From Treponema sp. (GTDB lineage Bacteria > Spirochaetota > Spirochaetia > Treponematales > Treponemataceae), in contig JAEDFM010000064.1 in NCBI GenBank assembly GCA_016292805.1, forward strand, positions 1 through 8,170: 8,170 nt of DNA, written 5' to 3'. Of this stretch, positions 1 to 6,679 are shown in pieces. How positions within the stretch are numbered: the stretch's first letter is position 1; each line of letters starts with the position of its first letter. Both the position numbers and the translations under genes were made by a program. The notes under the pieces were generated by a model. It was not told the DNA's origin and ran no database searches. It worked only from the letters and a program-made list of their open reading frames with translations.

Positions 1-2381
1 AAGAGCTTAAAGGAAAGCTTGGTGTCTTCTGGCATACTCAGGGCTCCGGTAAATCATATTCCATGGTTTTCTTTGCAAGAAAGTGTGCCCGCAAATTAAA
101 AGGCAACTTTACTTTCTTTATTGTTACAGACCGCACAGACCTTGATACTCAGATTTATAAAAACTTTGTACGCACAGAAGTTATCGGCAACAAAGAAGAA
201 TGTCAGCCTAAAAACTCGGAACAGCTTCGGGAATATCTTAAAAGCAACAAGAAATTCATTTTTTCTATGATTCACAAGTTCCGCTATGACAAGGGAAAGA
301 AATATCCTGTTCTAAGCGAACGCAATGACATTTTTGTTTTGATAGATGAAGCCCACCGAACCCAGTACAAAGATCTTGCAGAAAACATGCATACTGCGCT
401 CCCAAATGCAAACTTTATTGCTTTTACAGGAACTCCGCTGCTTGGTTCAAAACGCCTGACAAATCAGTGGTTTGGAGATTATGTTTCTGAATATAATTTT
501 GCACAGTCTGTTGAAGATGGAAGTACCGTTCCTTTGTTCTATAGTCGCCGTGTGCCTGAAGTGGGACTTACAAATAACTTCCTTGATGATGATATTGTAG
601 ACATTATTGAAGATGAAAATCTTAATGAAGAAGAAATCAAAAAACTGGAAGATTCCGGCAGCAAGATAATTGAAGTTCTAAAACGGGATGAACGTCTTGA
701 TAAAATTGCTCAAGATATTGCGCATCATTTCCCGCGACGAGGCTTCCTTGGAAAGGGAATGGTTGTTTCTGTAGATAAGTTTACAGCTGTAAAAATGTAT
801 GACAAGGTTCAGCATTACTGGGAAGAAGAAAAGAAACAGCTTATAAAAGACAGGAATAGTGCTGCCACAAAAGAAGAACGGGATGAAATTACAGCCCGCC
901 TGGATTACATGAACAATGTAGAAATGGCTGTAATCATTTCTGAAGATGCAGATGAAGAAAAAAAGTTTGCAGAACAGGGACTAAACATAAAACCCCACCG
1001 CGATAAGATGAATAAGATTGTAGATGGAGTAGATATTGAAGACCGCTTCAAAGATAAAAATGATCCGTTGCAGCTTGTTTTTGTTTGTGCAATGTGGCTT
1101 ACAGGTTTTGATGTTCCAAATCTTTCTACGCTCTATCTTGATAAGCCAATGAAAGGACACACGCTTATGCAGGCAATTGCCCGTGCAAACCGTGTTTATC
1201 CTGGAAAGACAAGCGGTATCATTGTTGACTATGTAAATGTCTTTAAGTACATGCAGCAGGCCCTTACCGATTATGCAACCGGCGATGACGGAGATGAGTT
1301 CCCTGCAAAAGATATTGAATATCTTCTTGAATTGATTGGACAAAGCATTGATGAAGCAGACGAGTTTTTAAGCGAACTTAATATCAGCCTTGATGAAATT
1401 AATAAGCTTCCTGGAGACTTAGAAAAACTTGAAGCCTTGCGAAACGCACTTGAAATCATCTATCAGAAAGATGAAGGCAAAGAAAAGTTCCGCGTTATTA
1501 CAAATACAATGCTTAATCTTTACGAAGCAAGCAAACCAGAGATTTTTGAGATGGGCTGGCAGAACGAAAAGTTTAAGCCGTTAAAGTATCTGAATGATTT
1601 AATGAATAACAATGTTGATGATGAAAAACTGGATCATGCAAAGGCCAGAATGCAGGCATTGCTTGATACATCAGTCAGTTCAGAAAAACCATGTCATGCT
1701 GAACTTGATTCAGCATCTTCTGATAGAGGGACCCTGAAACAAGTTCAGGGTGACGGCAATTACCTCATTCACGAATTCAAAGTGATAGATCTTTCTAAAG
1801 TCGATGTAGAAGAACTCCGCAAAGAAATACACAAGGCACAGTACAAAGCCATTGAAATTAATGATATGAAAGAGTTCATCCAGAAGATGCTGCAGATTAT
1901 GATAAACAAAAATACTACACGTATATCTTTCAGTGAACGCTTTAAAAACATCATTGACCAGTATAACGCTGGCGGAAGTGAAAACGAAGATTATTATGAG
2001 CAGCTCTTAAAGCTTATTGAAGACATGAAAAACGAAGATAAGCGTGCTGAAACTGAAGGCCTTACCGAAGAAGAACTGGAAATGTTTGACCTTCTTATAA
2101 AAGGCCGAAAACTCACAAAAGAAGAAGAACAGAAAGTTAAGCTTGCTGCAAAAAATCTCTATAAAAAACTCACAGAAGAAAAACAAAATCTTTTTGTTGT
2201 AGACTGGTACAAAGATGAACAGGCCTCAACAACAGTAAAAGATGCAATAATTTCTTCTCTTGATGCCGATTTACCACAAAGCTTTGATAAAGAGGCTTTT
2301 GATTCCAAAATCAATCTGCTGCTTAATCACTTTGTAGATATGTCTGTTCAGCATTATGGCTGGTTGGGAGATGTTGCGTAA
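1..2381 (+). CDS. hsdR: Type I restriction enzyme R subunit (HsdR), 3' part; 5' end lies outside the window
   Basis: ATP-driven DNA-translocating and cleaving subunit of a type I restriction-modification complex, acting in the cytoplasm with HsdM and HsdS, whose genes are not in the window. The frame is open from base 3, and Walker A (HTQGSGKS, bases 33-56) lies before the first ATG at 63, so that ATG is internal. Counting from it, the SF2 helicase motifs follow in order: DEAH 95-98, TGTP 122-125, motif V MWLTGFDVP 344-352, and motif VI QAIARANR 370-377. An acidic, helical C-terminal region follows. The N-terminal nuclease domain, normally some 250-300 residues, must lie upstream. Residues 544-565 come from an in-frame palindromic insert listed separately. 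Apart from this insert the frame is intact to TAA at 2379-2381. Family assignment is secure; whether the enzyme is active cannot be judged without the N-terminus. Confidence 0.95.
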   Translation, partial: ELKGKLGVFWHTQGSGKSYSMVFFARKCARKLKGNFTFFIVTDRTDLDTQIYKNFVRTEVIGNKEECQPKNSEQLREYLKSNKKFIFSMIHKFRYDKGKKYPVLSERNDIFVLIDEAHRTQYKDLAENMHTALPNANFIAFTGTPLLGSKRLTNQWFGDYVSEYNFAQSVEDGSTVPLFYSRRVPEVGLTNNFLDDDIVDIIEDENLNEEEIKKLEDSGSKIIEVLKRDERLDKIAQDIAHHFPRRGFLGKGMVVSVDKFTAVKMYDKVQHYWEEEKKQLIKDRNSAATKEERDEITARLDYMNNVEMAVIISEDADEEKKFAEQGLNIKPHRDKMNKIVDGVDIEDRFKDKNDPLQLVFVCAMWLTGFDVPNLSTLYLDKPMKGHTLMQAIARANRVYPGKTSGIIVDYVNVFKYMQQALTDYATGDDGDEFPAKDIEYLLELIGQSIDEADEFLSELNISLDEINKLPGDLEKLEALRNALEIIYQKDEGKEKFRVITNTMLNLYEASKPEIFEMGWQNEKFKPLKYLNDLMNNNVDDEKLDHAKARMQALLDTSVSSEKPCHAELDSASSDRGTLKQVQGDGNYLIHEFKVIDLSKVDVEELRKEIHKAQYKAIEINDMKEFIQKMLQIMINKNTTRISFSERFKNIIDQYNAGGSENEDYYEQLLKLIEDMKNEDKRAETEGLTEEELEMFDLLIKGRKLTKEEEQKVKLAAKNLYKKLTEEKQNLFVVDWYKDEQASTTVKDAIISSLDADLPQSFDKEAFDSKINLLLNHFVDMSVQHYGWLGDVA
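1693..1754 (+). repeat. In-frame double-palindrome repeat inserted in hsdR
   Basis: Two perfect 8-bp hairpins sit side by side: ATGCTGAA/TTCAGCAT (1696-1703 with 1709-1716) and ACCCTGAA/TTCAGGGT (1731-1738 with 1744-1751). The outer 15-base arms (1693-1707 and 1740-1754) are also mutual reverse complements at 13 of 15 positions, so the unit could fold as two hairpins or one long stem. It is read through as 22 residues starting CHAELDSAS and ending LKQVQGDG, without a stop or frameshift. The translation differs in character from the charged helical sequence around it. The arrangement resembles Rickettsia palindromic elements, mobile repeats tolerated inside proteins. From memory, similar HAEL-SAS peptides recur in unrelated bacterial proteins; this was not checked here. 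Confidence 0.85.
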
Positions 2382-2580
2382 AGTATGGAACTATCAGCCA
2401 AGATATTTTTTCATTACCGATGAAAAGACTATTACAGAAAAAGAATACATGAAGAAGTCAGTGCTTGCTGGATATGAAAAACACTTTATAATGGAGGAGC
2501 CCGTGAGAATGCAGGAAGAAAAAGATTTTATTGCTTATGCCAGGGAGCATCATTTAAGTTATTCAGCAATGATGTATTAA
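2371..2580 (+). CDS. Small unrecognised ORF overlapping the hsdR 3' end
   Basis: An open frame of 69 codons from ATG 2371, overlapping the last 11 bases of hsdR in another frame and ending seven bases before the terminator stem. I do not recognise the product. The N-terminal part is aromatic and basic, the last 25 residues acidic and helical, ending YSAMMY. No start is clearly best: ATG 2356 opens the frame slightly further upstream, ATG 2371 has GGGAG directly against it, and the best Shine-Dalgarno (GGAGGAG, 2493-2499) serves ATG 2509, nine bases on, which would leave only 23 residues. It could be a small protein coupled to hsdR, the remnant of a longer gene, or chance. Its fit between hsdR and the terminator is the main support. 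Confidence 0.35.
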   Translation: MLRKVWNYQPRYFFITDEKTITEKEYMKKSVLAGYEKHFIMEEPVRMQEEKDFIAYAREHHLSYSAMMY

Positions 2581-2586
2581 GTTGAA

Positions 2587-2619
2587 GGAACTTTTACAAA
2601 ATGTGAAAGTCCCTTTTTT
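2587..2619 (+). terminator. Intrinsic terminator closing the hsdR transcription unit
   Basis: Stem 2587-2597 pairs with 2603-2613 around loop AAAAT... 2598-2602: ten of eleven positions pair, with one A/C mismatch and one G-U. A run of six T follows at 2614-2619. It lies 206 bases after the hsdR stop and directly after the small ORF, so hsdR and that ORF probably share a transcript ending here. Confidence 0.8.
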
Positions 2620-2633
2620 GGGGGATTTAACCC

Positions 2634-2651
2634 AATCAATACAAATTGATT
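2634..2651. repeat. Short AT-rich dyad (AATCAA-N6-TTGATT)
   Basis: A perfect 6-bp inverted repeat with a 6-base centre, between the hsdR terminator and the GC-rich repeat, about 140 bases upstream of the glycosidase start. Its size and spacing would suit an operator half-site pair, but no regulator is encoded nearby and the site is short enough to arise by chance in AT-rich DNA. Confidence 0.3.
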
Positions 2652-2664
2652 TAAATATGGGGTT

Positions 2665-2732
2665 TTAGGGCGGCAGCCCTAGGAGAAGGGGTAGCGAGCA
2701 ACGAAGTGCGAGCGAGGGGAAGGCTTTCCCCT
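2665..2732. repeat. GC-rich hairpin repeat upstream of the GH3 gene
   Basis: It starts with hairpin TAGGGC/GCCCTA (2666-2671 with 2676-2681, loop GGCA) and ends with AGGGGAA/TTCCCCT (2715-2721 with 2726-2732, loop GGCT). Between them is a purine-rich stretch with two copies of GCGAGC (2694-2699 and 2708-2713) flanking AACGAAGT. The base composition contrasts sharply with the AT-rich surroundings, and no ORF covers it. It has the look of a dispersed extragenic palindromic element. It would be transcribed in the glycosidase leader if that promoter lies upstream. Only one copy is visible here, so repeat status is inferred. Confidence 0.6.
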
Positions 2733-2738
2733 ACAAAT

Positions 2739-2749
2739 ACGAATTTCGT
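2739..2749. promoter_or_regulatory. 11-bp palindrome ACGAATTTCGT in the GH3 leader
   Basis: A near-perfect palindrome (ACGAA-T-TTCGT) 42 bases before the glycosidase ATG. It could be a repressor site or the foot of a small hairpin. I could not identify a convincing -35/-10 pair in 2733-2791, so a regulatory role is only a possibility. Confidence 0.25.
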
Positions 2750-2791
2750 GGGAATAGAACATCAAAAATATTATTACAGAGGAATCAATTA

Positions 2792-5131
2792 ATGGCTAAG
2801 AGTAAGTTTAAAAAGACCGTAGAAAAAAGTATTTCAATGTTCTTCAACAAGATGATGGGAAGCGGGCTTGCACAGGAAGAAAATACTGCAGACGGCTCAA
2901 GATATATTACACCTGGTATGCCTGAAAAGGTTAGGGAACTGGCAGAAGAAGGCATTGTTTTATTGAAAAATGATGGAGTGCTTCCTGTTGGGGCAGAAAA
3001 AAAGATTTCTGTTTTTGGTCGTGTTCAGCATGATTGGTTCTATGTTGGATACGGAAGCGGAGGCGATGTTCATGCTCCGTACGAGGTAGGCTTTTTTGAG
3101 GGGCTGAAGAATGCTGGTGTTTCGTACAATGAAGCTCTAAAAAGCATTTATGATTCCTGGTGCGCAAAAGAAGAAAACGAAGCTGACCATGGTTACTGGG
3201 GACACTGGCCATATTTTTATGATGAAATGCCTTTGACTTCTGATGTTGTGGAGGCTGCAAAAAAGGAAAGTGATATTGCTGTTGTAATTATAGGACGAGC
3301 TGCAGGAGAAGATCGTGAAAATAAACTGGAAGAAGGCAGCTACTATCTTACACAGACAGAAAAAGACATGCTTTCTAAAGTAACTGCTGCTTTTGAAAAA
3401 ACTGTTCTTGTTATGGACTGCGGTAATGTAATCGATTTGTCTTTTACACAAGAATACAACCTTTCTGCAATTATTTACGCATGGCAGCTTGGACAGGAAA
3501 ATGCCAACGCTTTAGGTAATATTCTGGCCGGAAAAAGCAGTCCTTCTGGAAAATTAAGCGACACTATTGCAAAGCTCTATGAGGATTATCCTTCGGCTGC
3601 AAACTTTGGCGGAAAAGAGTACAACGATTATGCAGAAGGAATTTATGTTGGGTACCGTCATTTTGAAAGTCGTGCAAAAGATAAAATATTATATCCTTTT
3701 GGATACGGACTTTCTTATACAAGTTTTTCCTTGGAAGCTGTTGCTGAAAATGACTGCTGCGTAAAGTGTACTGTAAAAAATACTGGCAGCTTTGCTGGAA
3801 AAGAAGTTGTTCAGGTTTATGTGGAAGCTCCTGAAGGAAAACTGCCTAAAGCTAGTCGAGTGCTTGTAGGTTTTGCAAAGACAAAGCTTCTTGAACCGGG
3901 AGAAAGTGAATTGGTAACAGTTGCATTTGAACAGAATGATTTTGCTTCTTTTGATGCAGATGGTGTAACTGGTTTTAAAAATGCTTTTGTTCTGGAAGCC
4001 GGTGAATATAAAATCTATGCCGGAACAGATTCTCTTAACAACGAAGTAATCCATACTTTTACTGTGCCTGAAACAATCTGCGTAAAACAGTGCCTTGATA
4101 TAAGTCTCGAAACCAGAAGGGAACGCATTCTTAAAAACCTGCCGGAAGAAATTCAACAGACAGGGGATAAAGGTATCAAACTGATTGATGTTAAAAGTGG
4201 TAAGTATACAATAGAAGAATTTGTGGCTCAGCTTTCTGATGAAGATTTGTGTGATATTAACAGAGGTGAAGGAAAAATGGGTTCTGCTTTGGGAACACCT
4301 GGAAATGCCGGTGCTTATGGTGGTATTACAGAATCTCTCCGTTCAAAAGGAGTTCCTGCAATCATTACAGCTGATGGTCCTGCAGGTCTTCGTGTAAGAA
4401 GATTTACAACTCTTTTACCATGTGGAACTGCAATTGCCTGTTCATTTAACGAAAAACTTGTAGAAGAACTTTTTGTACTTATAGGTAATGAAGCCTGCCA
4501 TTTTGGAATTGATGTAAACCTGGCACCTGGTATGAACATTCATCGAAATCCTCTTTGCGGAAGAAACTTTGAATATTATTCGGAAGATCCGTTCCTTTCA
4601 GGTCATATTGCAGCAGCTATGGTGCGTGGTATTCAGAAAGGTGGTGCTATTGCATGTCCAAAACATTTTGCCTGCAACAACCAGGAATATAACCGCAATC
4701 ATAATGACAGCCGGGTAGGAGAACAGGCATTAAGAGAAATCTATCTTAAAAACTTTGAATATTGTGTAAAGCTTGGTAATCCTGGAAATCTTATGACCAG
4801 TTACAACAAGGTAAACGGAGTCTGGAGCCATTACAATTATGATCTGGTAACAACAGTATTGCGTAAGGAATGGGGTTACAAAGGTAATGTAATCACTGAC
4901 TGGTGGATGAGAAAGTCTGCTTCTCCTGAATTCCCACTGCTTAGGGATAATGCTTACCGTGTTCGTGCTCAGGTTGATGTTTTGATGCCGGGCAATATGT
5001 CTTACATCAAACAGAAATACAGTTTTGATAAGGCTCTATACAAAAGCTTGAAGAGCGGTAATGGAATTACCAGAGCAGAACTTCAGCGGACTGCAATAAA
5101 CGTTCTTAATTTTGCAATGACAAGACTGTAA
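2792..5131 (+). CDS. Glycoside hydrolase family 3 beta-glucosidase, inverted domain order
   Basis: Retaining exo-glycosidase, probably releasing glucose from cello-oligosaccharides or other beta-glucosides. There is no signal peptide (the N-terminus is basic and amphipathic), so it probably acts on imported sugars in the cytoplasm. Residues ~50-255 are the alpha/beta sandwich that usually comes second in GH3 (EGIVLLKNDGVLP 53-65). YPFGYGLSY 301-309 leads into a fibronectin-III-like domain, ~312-425. The barrel domain, usually first, is last: ADGPAGLR 527-534, GRNFEYYSEDP 590-600 with R591, KH 624-625, and ITDWW with the expected nucleophile D703. The acid/base is probably E173 in AAGEDRE, by analogy with SGEG-type loops. 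Length, 779 residues, fits permuted rumen-type enzymes such as those of Butyrivibrio and Ruminococcus albus. AGAGG at 2778-2782 lies nine bases before ATG. Exact substrate unknown. Confidence 0.93.
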   Translation: MAKSKFKKTVEKSISMFFNKMMGSGLAQEENTADGSRYITPGMPEKVRELAEEGIVLLKNDGVLPVGAEKKISVFGRVQHDWFYVGYGSGGDVHAPYEVGFFEGLKNAGVSYNEALKSIYDSWCAKEENEADHGYWGHWPYFYDEMPLTSDVVEAAKKESDIAVVIIGRAAGEDRENKLEEGSYYLTQTEKDMLSKVTAAFEKTVLVMDCGNVIDLSFTQEYNLSAIIYAWQLGQENANALGNILAGKSSPSGKLSDTIAKLYEDYPSAANFGGKEYNDYAEGIYVGYRHFESRAKDKILYPFGYGLSYTSFSLEAVAENDCCVKCTVKNTGSFAGKEVVQVYVEAPEGKLPKASRVLVGFAKTKLLEPGESELVTVAFEQNDFASFDADGVTGFKNAFVLEAGEYKIYAGTDSLNNEVIHTFTVPETICVKQCLDISLETRRERILKNLPEEIQQTGDKGIKLIDVKSGKYTIEEFVAQLSDEDLCDINRGEGKMGSALGTPGNAGAYGGITESLRSKGVPAIITADGPAGLRVRRFTTLLPCGTAIACSFNEKLVEELFVLIGNEACHFGIDVNLAPGMNIHRNPLCGRNFEYYSEDPFLSGHIAAAMVRGIQKGGAIACPKHFACNNQEYNRNHNDSRVGEQALREIYLKNFEYCVKLGNPGNLMTSYNKVNGVWSHYNYDLVTTVLRKEWGYKGNVITDWWMRKSASPEFPLLRDNAYRVRAQVDVLMPGNMSYIKQKYSFDKALYKSLKSGNGITRAELQRTAINVLNFAMTRL

Positions 5132-5143
5132 GGCATCTGGCTG

Positions 5144-5157
5144 AAAGTTCAGACTTT
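5144..5157. terminator. Weak candidate bidirectional terminator between convergent genes
   Basis: A 5-bp stem AAAGT/ACTTT with loop TCAG, twelve bases after the glycosidase stop, followed by AT-rich sequence without an uninterrupted T run. It lies in the 75-base gap between two converging genes, where a shared terminator is expected, but the stem is short and AT-rich. Confidence 0.25.
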
Positions 5158-5206
5158 AATTTTAGTATTTTAATTGGGGAGAAGATTAATTTGATTGAGG
5201 ACTGTT

Positions 5207-6001
5207 TTAGCCTAAAGCCACATCCAGAACCATCATCAATGAAAAGCCAATCATAAACATAATGGTGCCTAAATTGGAATGGTTGTTATCTTCTTCTGCA
5301 GCCATTTCTGGTACAAGATCTTCTACAACAACGTAAATCATTGCACCTGCTGCAAAACTGAGTAGATATGGCAAAACTGGAACAACAAACTGTGCAAGAA
5401 GAATTGTAATTAAGCCTGCAATTGGCTCAACTACTCCTGTAAGAATGCCGTACCAGCAGGCCTTTCCTTTTGAAAGTCCCTTGCTGTGAAGTGGCATGGA
5501 AATAATTGCTCCTTCCGGGAAATTCTGAATTGCAATACCAATTGCCAGAGCCAGTGCCGCAGAAGCAGAAACCTGAACGGCACCTGTATACCAGCCTGCG
5601 TACAAAACACCAACCGCCATTCCTTCTGGAATATTGTGAAGTGTAACTGCCAGAACCATCATTGTAGTTTTCTTCAGTTTGCTTTTTGGACCTTCTGCAG
5701 TTTCGTTTATGTGCATGTGGGGAGTAACAACATCAAGTAAAAGAAGGAACAGCATACCAAGGCAGAATCCAATTACGGCTGGAATAAAGCCTAATTTTCC
5801 CATGCCATGTTCTGTTGCCTGATCAATTGACGGGATCAACAAACTCCAGACACTGGCTGCAATCATAACGCCTGCGGCGAATCCGGAAAGTGCTTTTTGA
5901 AGTTTTGGACTCATTTCTTTTTTCATGAAGAAAACGCAGGCAGATCCGAAGGCTGTTCCTAAAAATGGAATTAATAATCCTTTTGCAATAACACTAATCA
6001 T
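5207..6001 (-). CDS. ZIP-family divalent metal transporter (ZupT/GufA type)
   Basis: Inner-membrane uptake of zinc or related divalent cations (iron or manganese are possible) into the cytoplasm. The 264-residue length is usual for bacterial ZIP proteins, with about eight hydrophobic segments beginning at residue 5. The metal-binding signature of the fourth and fifth helices is present: HNIPEG at 122-127 and QNFPEG at 159-164, the latter with Q where many members have H or Q. E192 (VVEPIAG) and the VVVEDLVPE stretch at 224-232 also fit the family. A short loop at 93-100 (TPHMHINE) has two histidines and may be the variable metal-sensing loop. AAGAGG lies six bases before ATG. The start overlaps the stop of a TetR-like remnant as ATGA, so the two could be translationally coupled. 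Metal specificity cannot be read from sequence. Confidence 0.92.
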   Translation of the reverse strand: MISVIAKGLLIPFLGTAFGSACVFFMKKEMSPKLQKALSGFAAGVMIAASVWSLLIPSIDQATEHGMGKLGFIPAVIGFCLGMLFLLLLDVVTPHMHINETAEGPKSKLKKTTMMVLAVTLHNIPEGMAVGVLYAGWYTGAVQVSASAALALAIGIAIQNFPEGAIISMPLHSKGLSKGKACWYGILTGVVEPIAGLITILLAQFVVPVLPYLLSFAAGAMIYVVVEDLVPEMAAEEDNNHSNLGTIMFMIGFSLMMVLDVALG

Positions 6002-6225
6002 AAAAGACCTCTTAAATAGTCGTTACAAGGCAGACCCAAAAGATGCATAAAACCGAAGTGGAAGAATTCCTGAATATTGCCAATAAAAATGGCAGTAATT
6101 TTTTCCAGAAAATTTTCGTGAGCACTTCCGGCCGCTTTTGTAAAGCCCTTTTCCAGGAATTCTGCTTTTGCACTTGTGAGAATTTTCGACTTTGTTTCTT
6201 CTGGTGAATCTGCTATATCTTTAAT
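5998..6225 (-). pseudogene. TetR-family regulator remnant, recognition helices deleted
   Basis: A frame of 75 codons without an ATG or other convincing start. After an upstream in-frame TAG it reads a typical TetR helix 1: ETKSKILTSAKAEFLEKGF, then TKA. At that point a TetR protein should continue through helices 2-3 (the DNA-binding turn) into a conserved Y-x-H/Y-F segment. Here it jumps to AGSAHENFLEKITAIFIGN, which looks like part of a ligand-binding domain. I infer a frame-preserving internal deletion plus loss of the start. The final TGA overlaps the ATG of the ZIP gene, so the intact ancestor was probably its upstream operon partner and perhaps its regulator. Identification rests on helix 1 only. 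Confidence 0.6.
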
Positions 6226-6264
6226 CTATAGCAAAAAATGATGATGGGCAACATAAATGCTATA
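6212..6264. repeat. GCTATA/TATAGC dyads upstream of the TetR remnant
   Basis: GCTATA (6212-6217) pairs with TATAGC (6227-6232), which in turn is the reverse complement of a third copy at 6259-6264. The sites lie at the 5' edge of the TetR-like remnant, where an autoregulatory operator would be expected. The cluster may be a decayed operator or chance in AT-rich DNA. Confidence 0.3.
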
Positions 6265-6284
6265 AATTTGGTAACAGTGTAATC

Positions 6285-6452
6285 GGAGGTCATCCTTGAA
6301 AGTTTCGAAAATTGAAGAATCTTCTTGAACACCGATTTCCTAAAACTTGTTGTATATTTCATTTTGCCACCTCACTAGGCGACAATTATATTGGCATAGA
6401 GGGCATGAACGAACTTACACCGATTAAATTTGAAGTAATGAAAGGCGGTTAG
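6285..6452 (+). pseudogene. Broken unrecognised gene with orphan Shine-Dalgarno and TTG start
   Basis: GGAGGT at 6285-6290 is a full consensus ribosome binding site, five bases before TTG 6296. That start gives only ten codons (beginning MKVSKIEESS) before TGA at 6326-6328. A second frame, open from 6300, reads 50 codons through LKNLLEHRFPKT and DNYIGIEGMNELTPIKFEV to TAG at 6450. The simplest reading is a small gene broken by a frameshift near 6315-6325. I do not recognise the product. A third frame over 6312-6375 is also briefly open and hydrophobic, so the joined reading is not certain. Confidence 0.35.
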
Positions 6453-6490
6453 GGGGGTAATATTTATTAAAATGTAAAAATATACCCCTA
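6450..6490. repeat. Imperfect inverted repeat between gene remnants
   Basis: TAGGGG (6450-6455) pairs with CCCCTA (6485-6490), continued inward by TA/TA and TATTT/AAATA with two small bulges, thirteen pairs in all. It begins in the stop codon of the preceding broken ORF and ends four bases before the frame of the ATPase tail opens. It may be an old terminator or the scar of a rearrangement that joined the two fragments. No T run follows. Confidence 0.45.
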
Positions 6491-6493
6491 TAA

Positions 6494-6679
6494 CTTGTAA
6501 ATAACGTTTGTTTTGCATATTATTATGTTGAAACTGAAGAACGAGAATACAAACCTATTGAAACAATAAAAGATAAGTTTCCAAAATATATTCTGACTCG
6601 AAGCGATCCAATTCAGCATCGAAATGGCATTATTCATAAAAATATGCCAGAACTTATGAAGAACGGAGAACTATTTTAG
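6494..6679 (+). pseudogene. C-terminal fragment of a DUF4143-type AAA ATPase
   Basis: About 60 codons, open from just after TAA at 6491, with no start codon fitting a complete gene. The reading includes YVETEEREYKP, KDKFPKYILTR and HRNGIIHKN, and ends at TAG 6677. This matches the closing segment of ATPases with a C-terminal DUF4143 domain: a nuclease-like strand (often QVAYxL), E-T-xxREY-xPL-xxIKDNYPKYV, then a short GI-H-NI tail. These proteins are usually about 400 residues, so the P-loop ATPase and most of DUF4143 are missing. The stop touches the ATG of the next ORF (TAGATG). Recognition is from memory of the family pattern. Confidence 0.65.

Noticed and set aside
981..1343. 120-codon open frame on the minus strand inside hsdR
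   Set aside because: It lies opposite conserved helicase motifs V and VI, has no ribosome site and reads as a cysteine- and isoleucine-rich antisense shadow.
2931..4156. Minus-strand open frames of 104-155 codons opposite the glycosidase gene
   Set aside because: They overlap each other and a gene with intact catalytic motifs; their composition is that of antisense shadows.
5486..5740. 84-codon plus-strand frame opposite the ZIP transporter
   Set aside because: It is antisense to HNIPEG and QNFPEG, cysteine- and asparagine-rich, and lacks a ribosome site.
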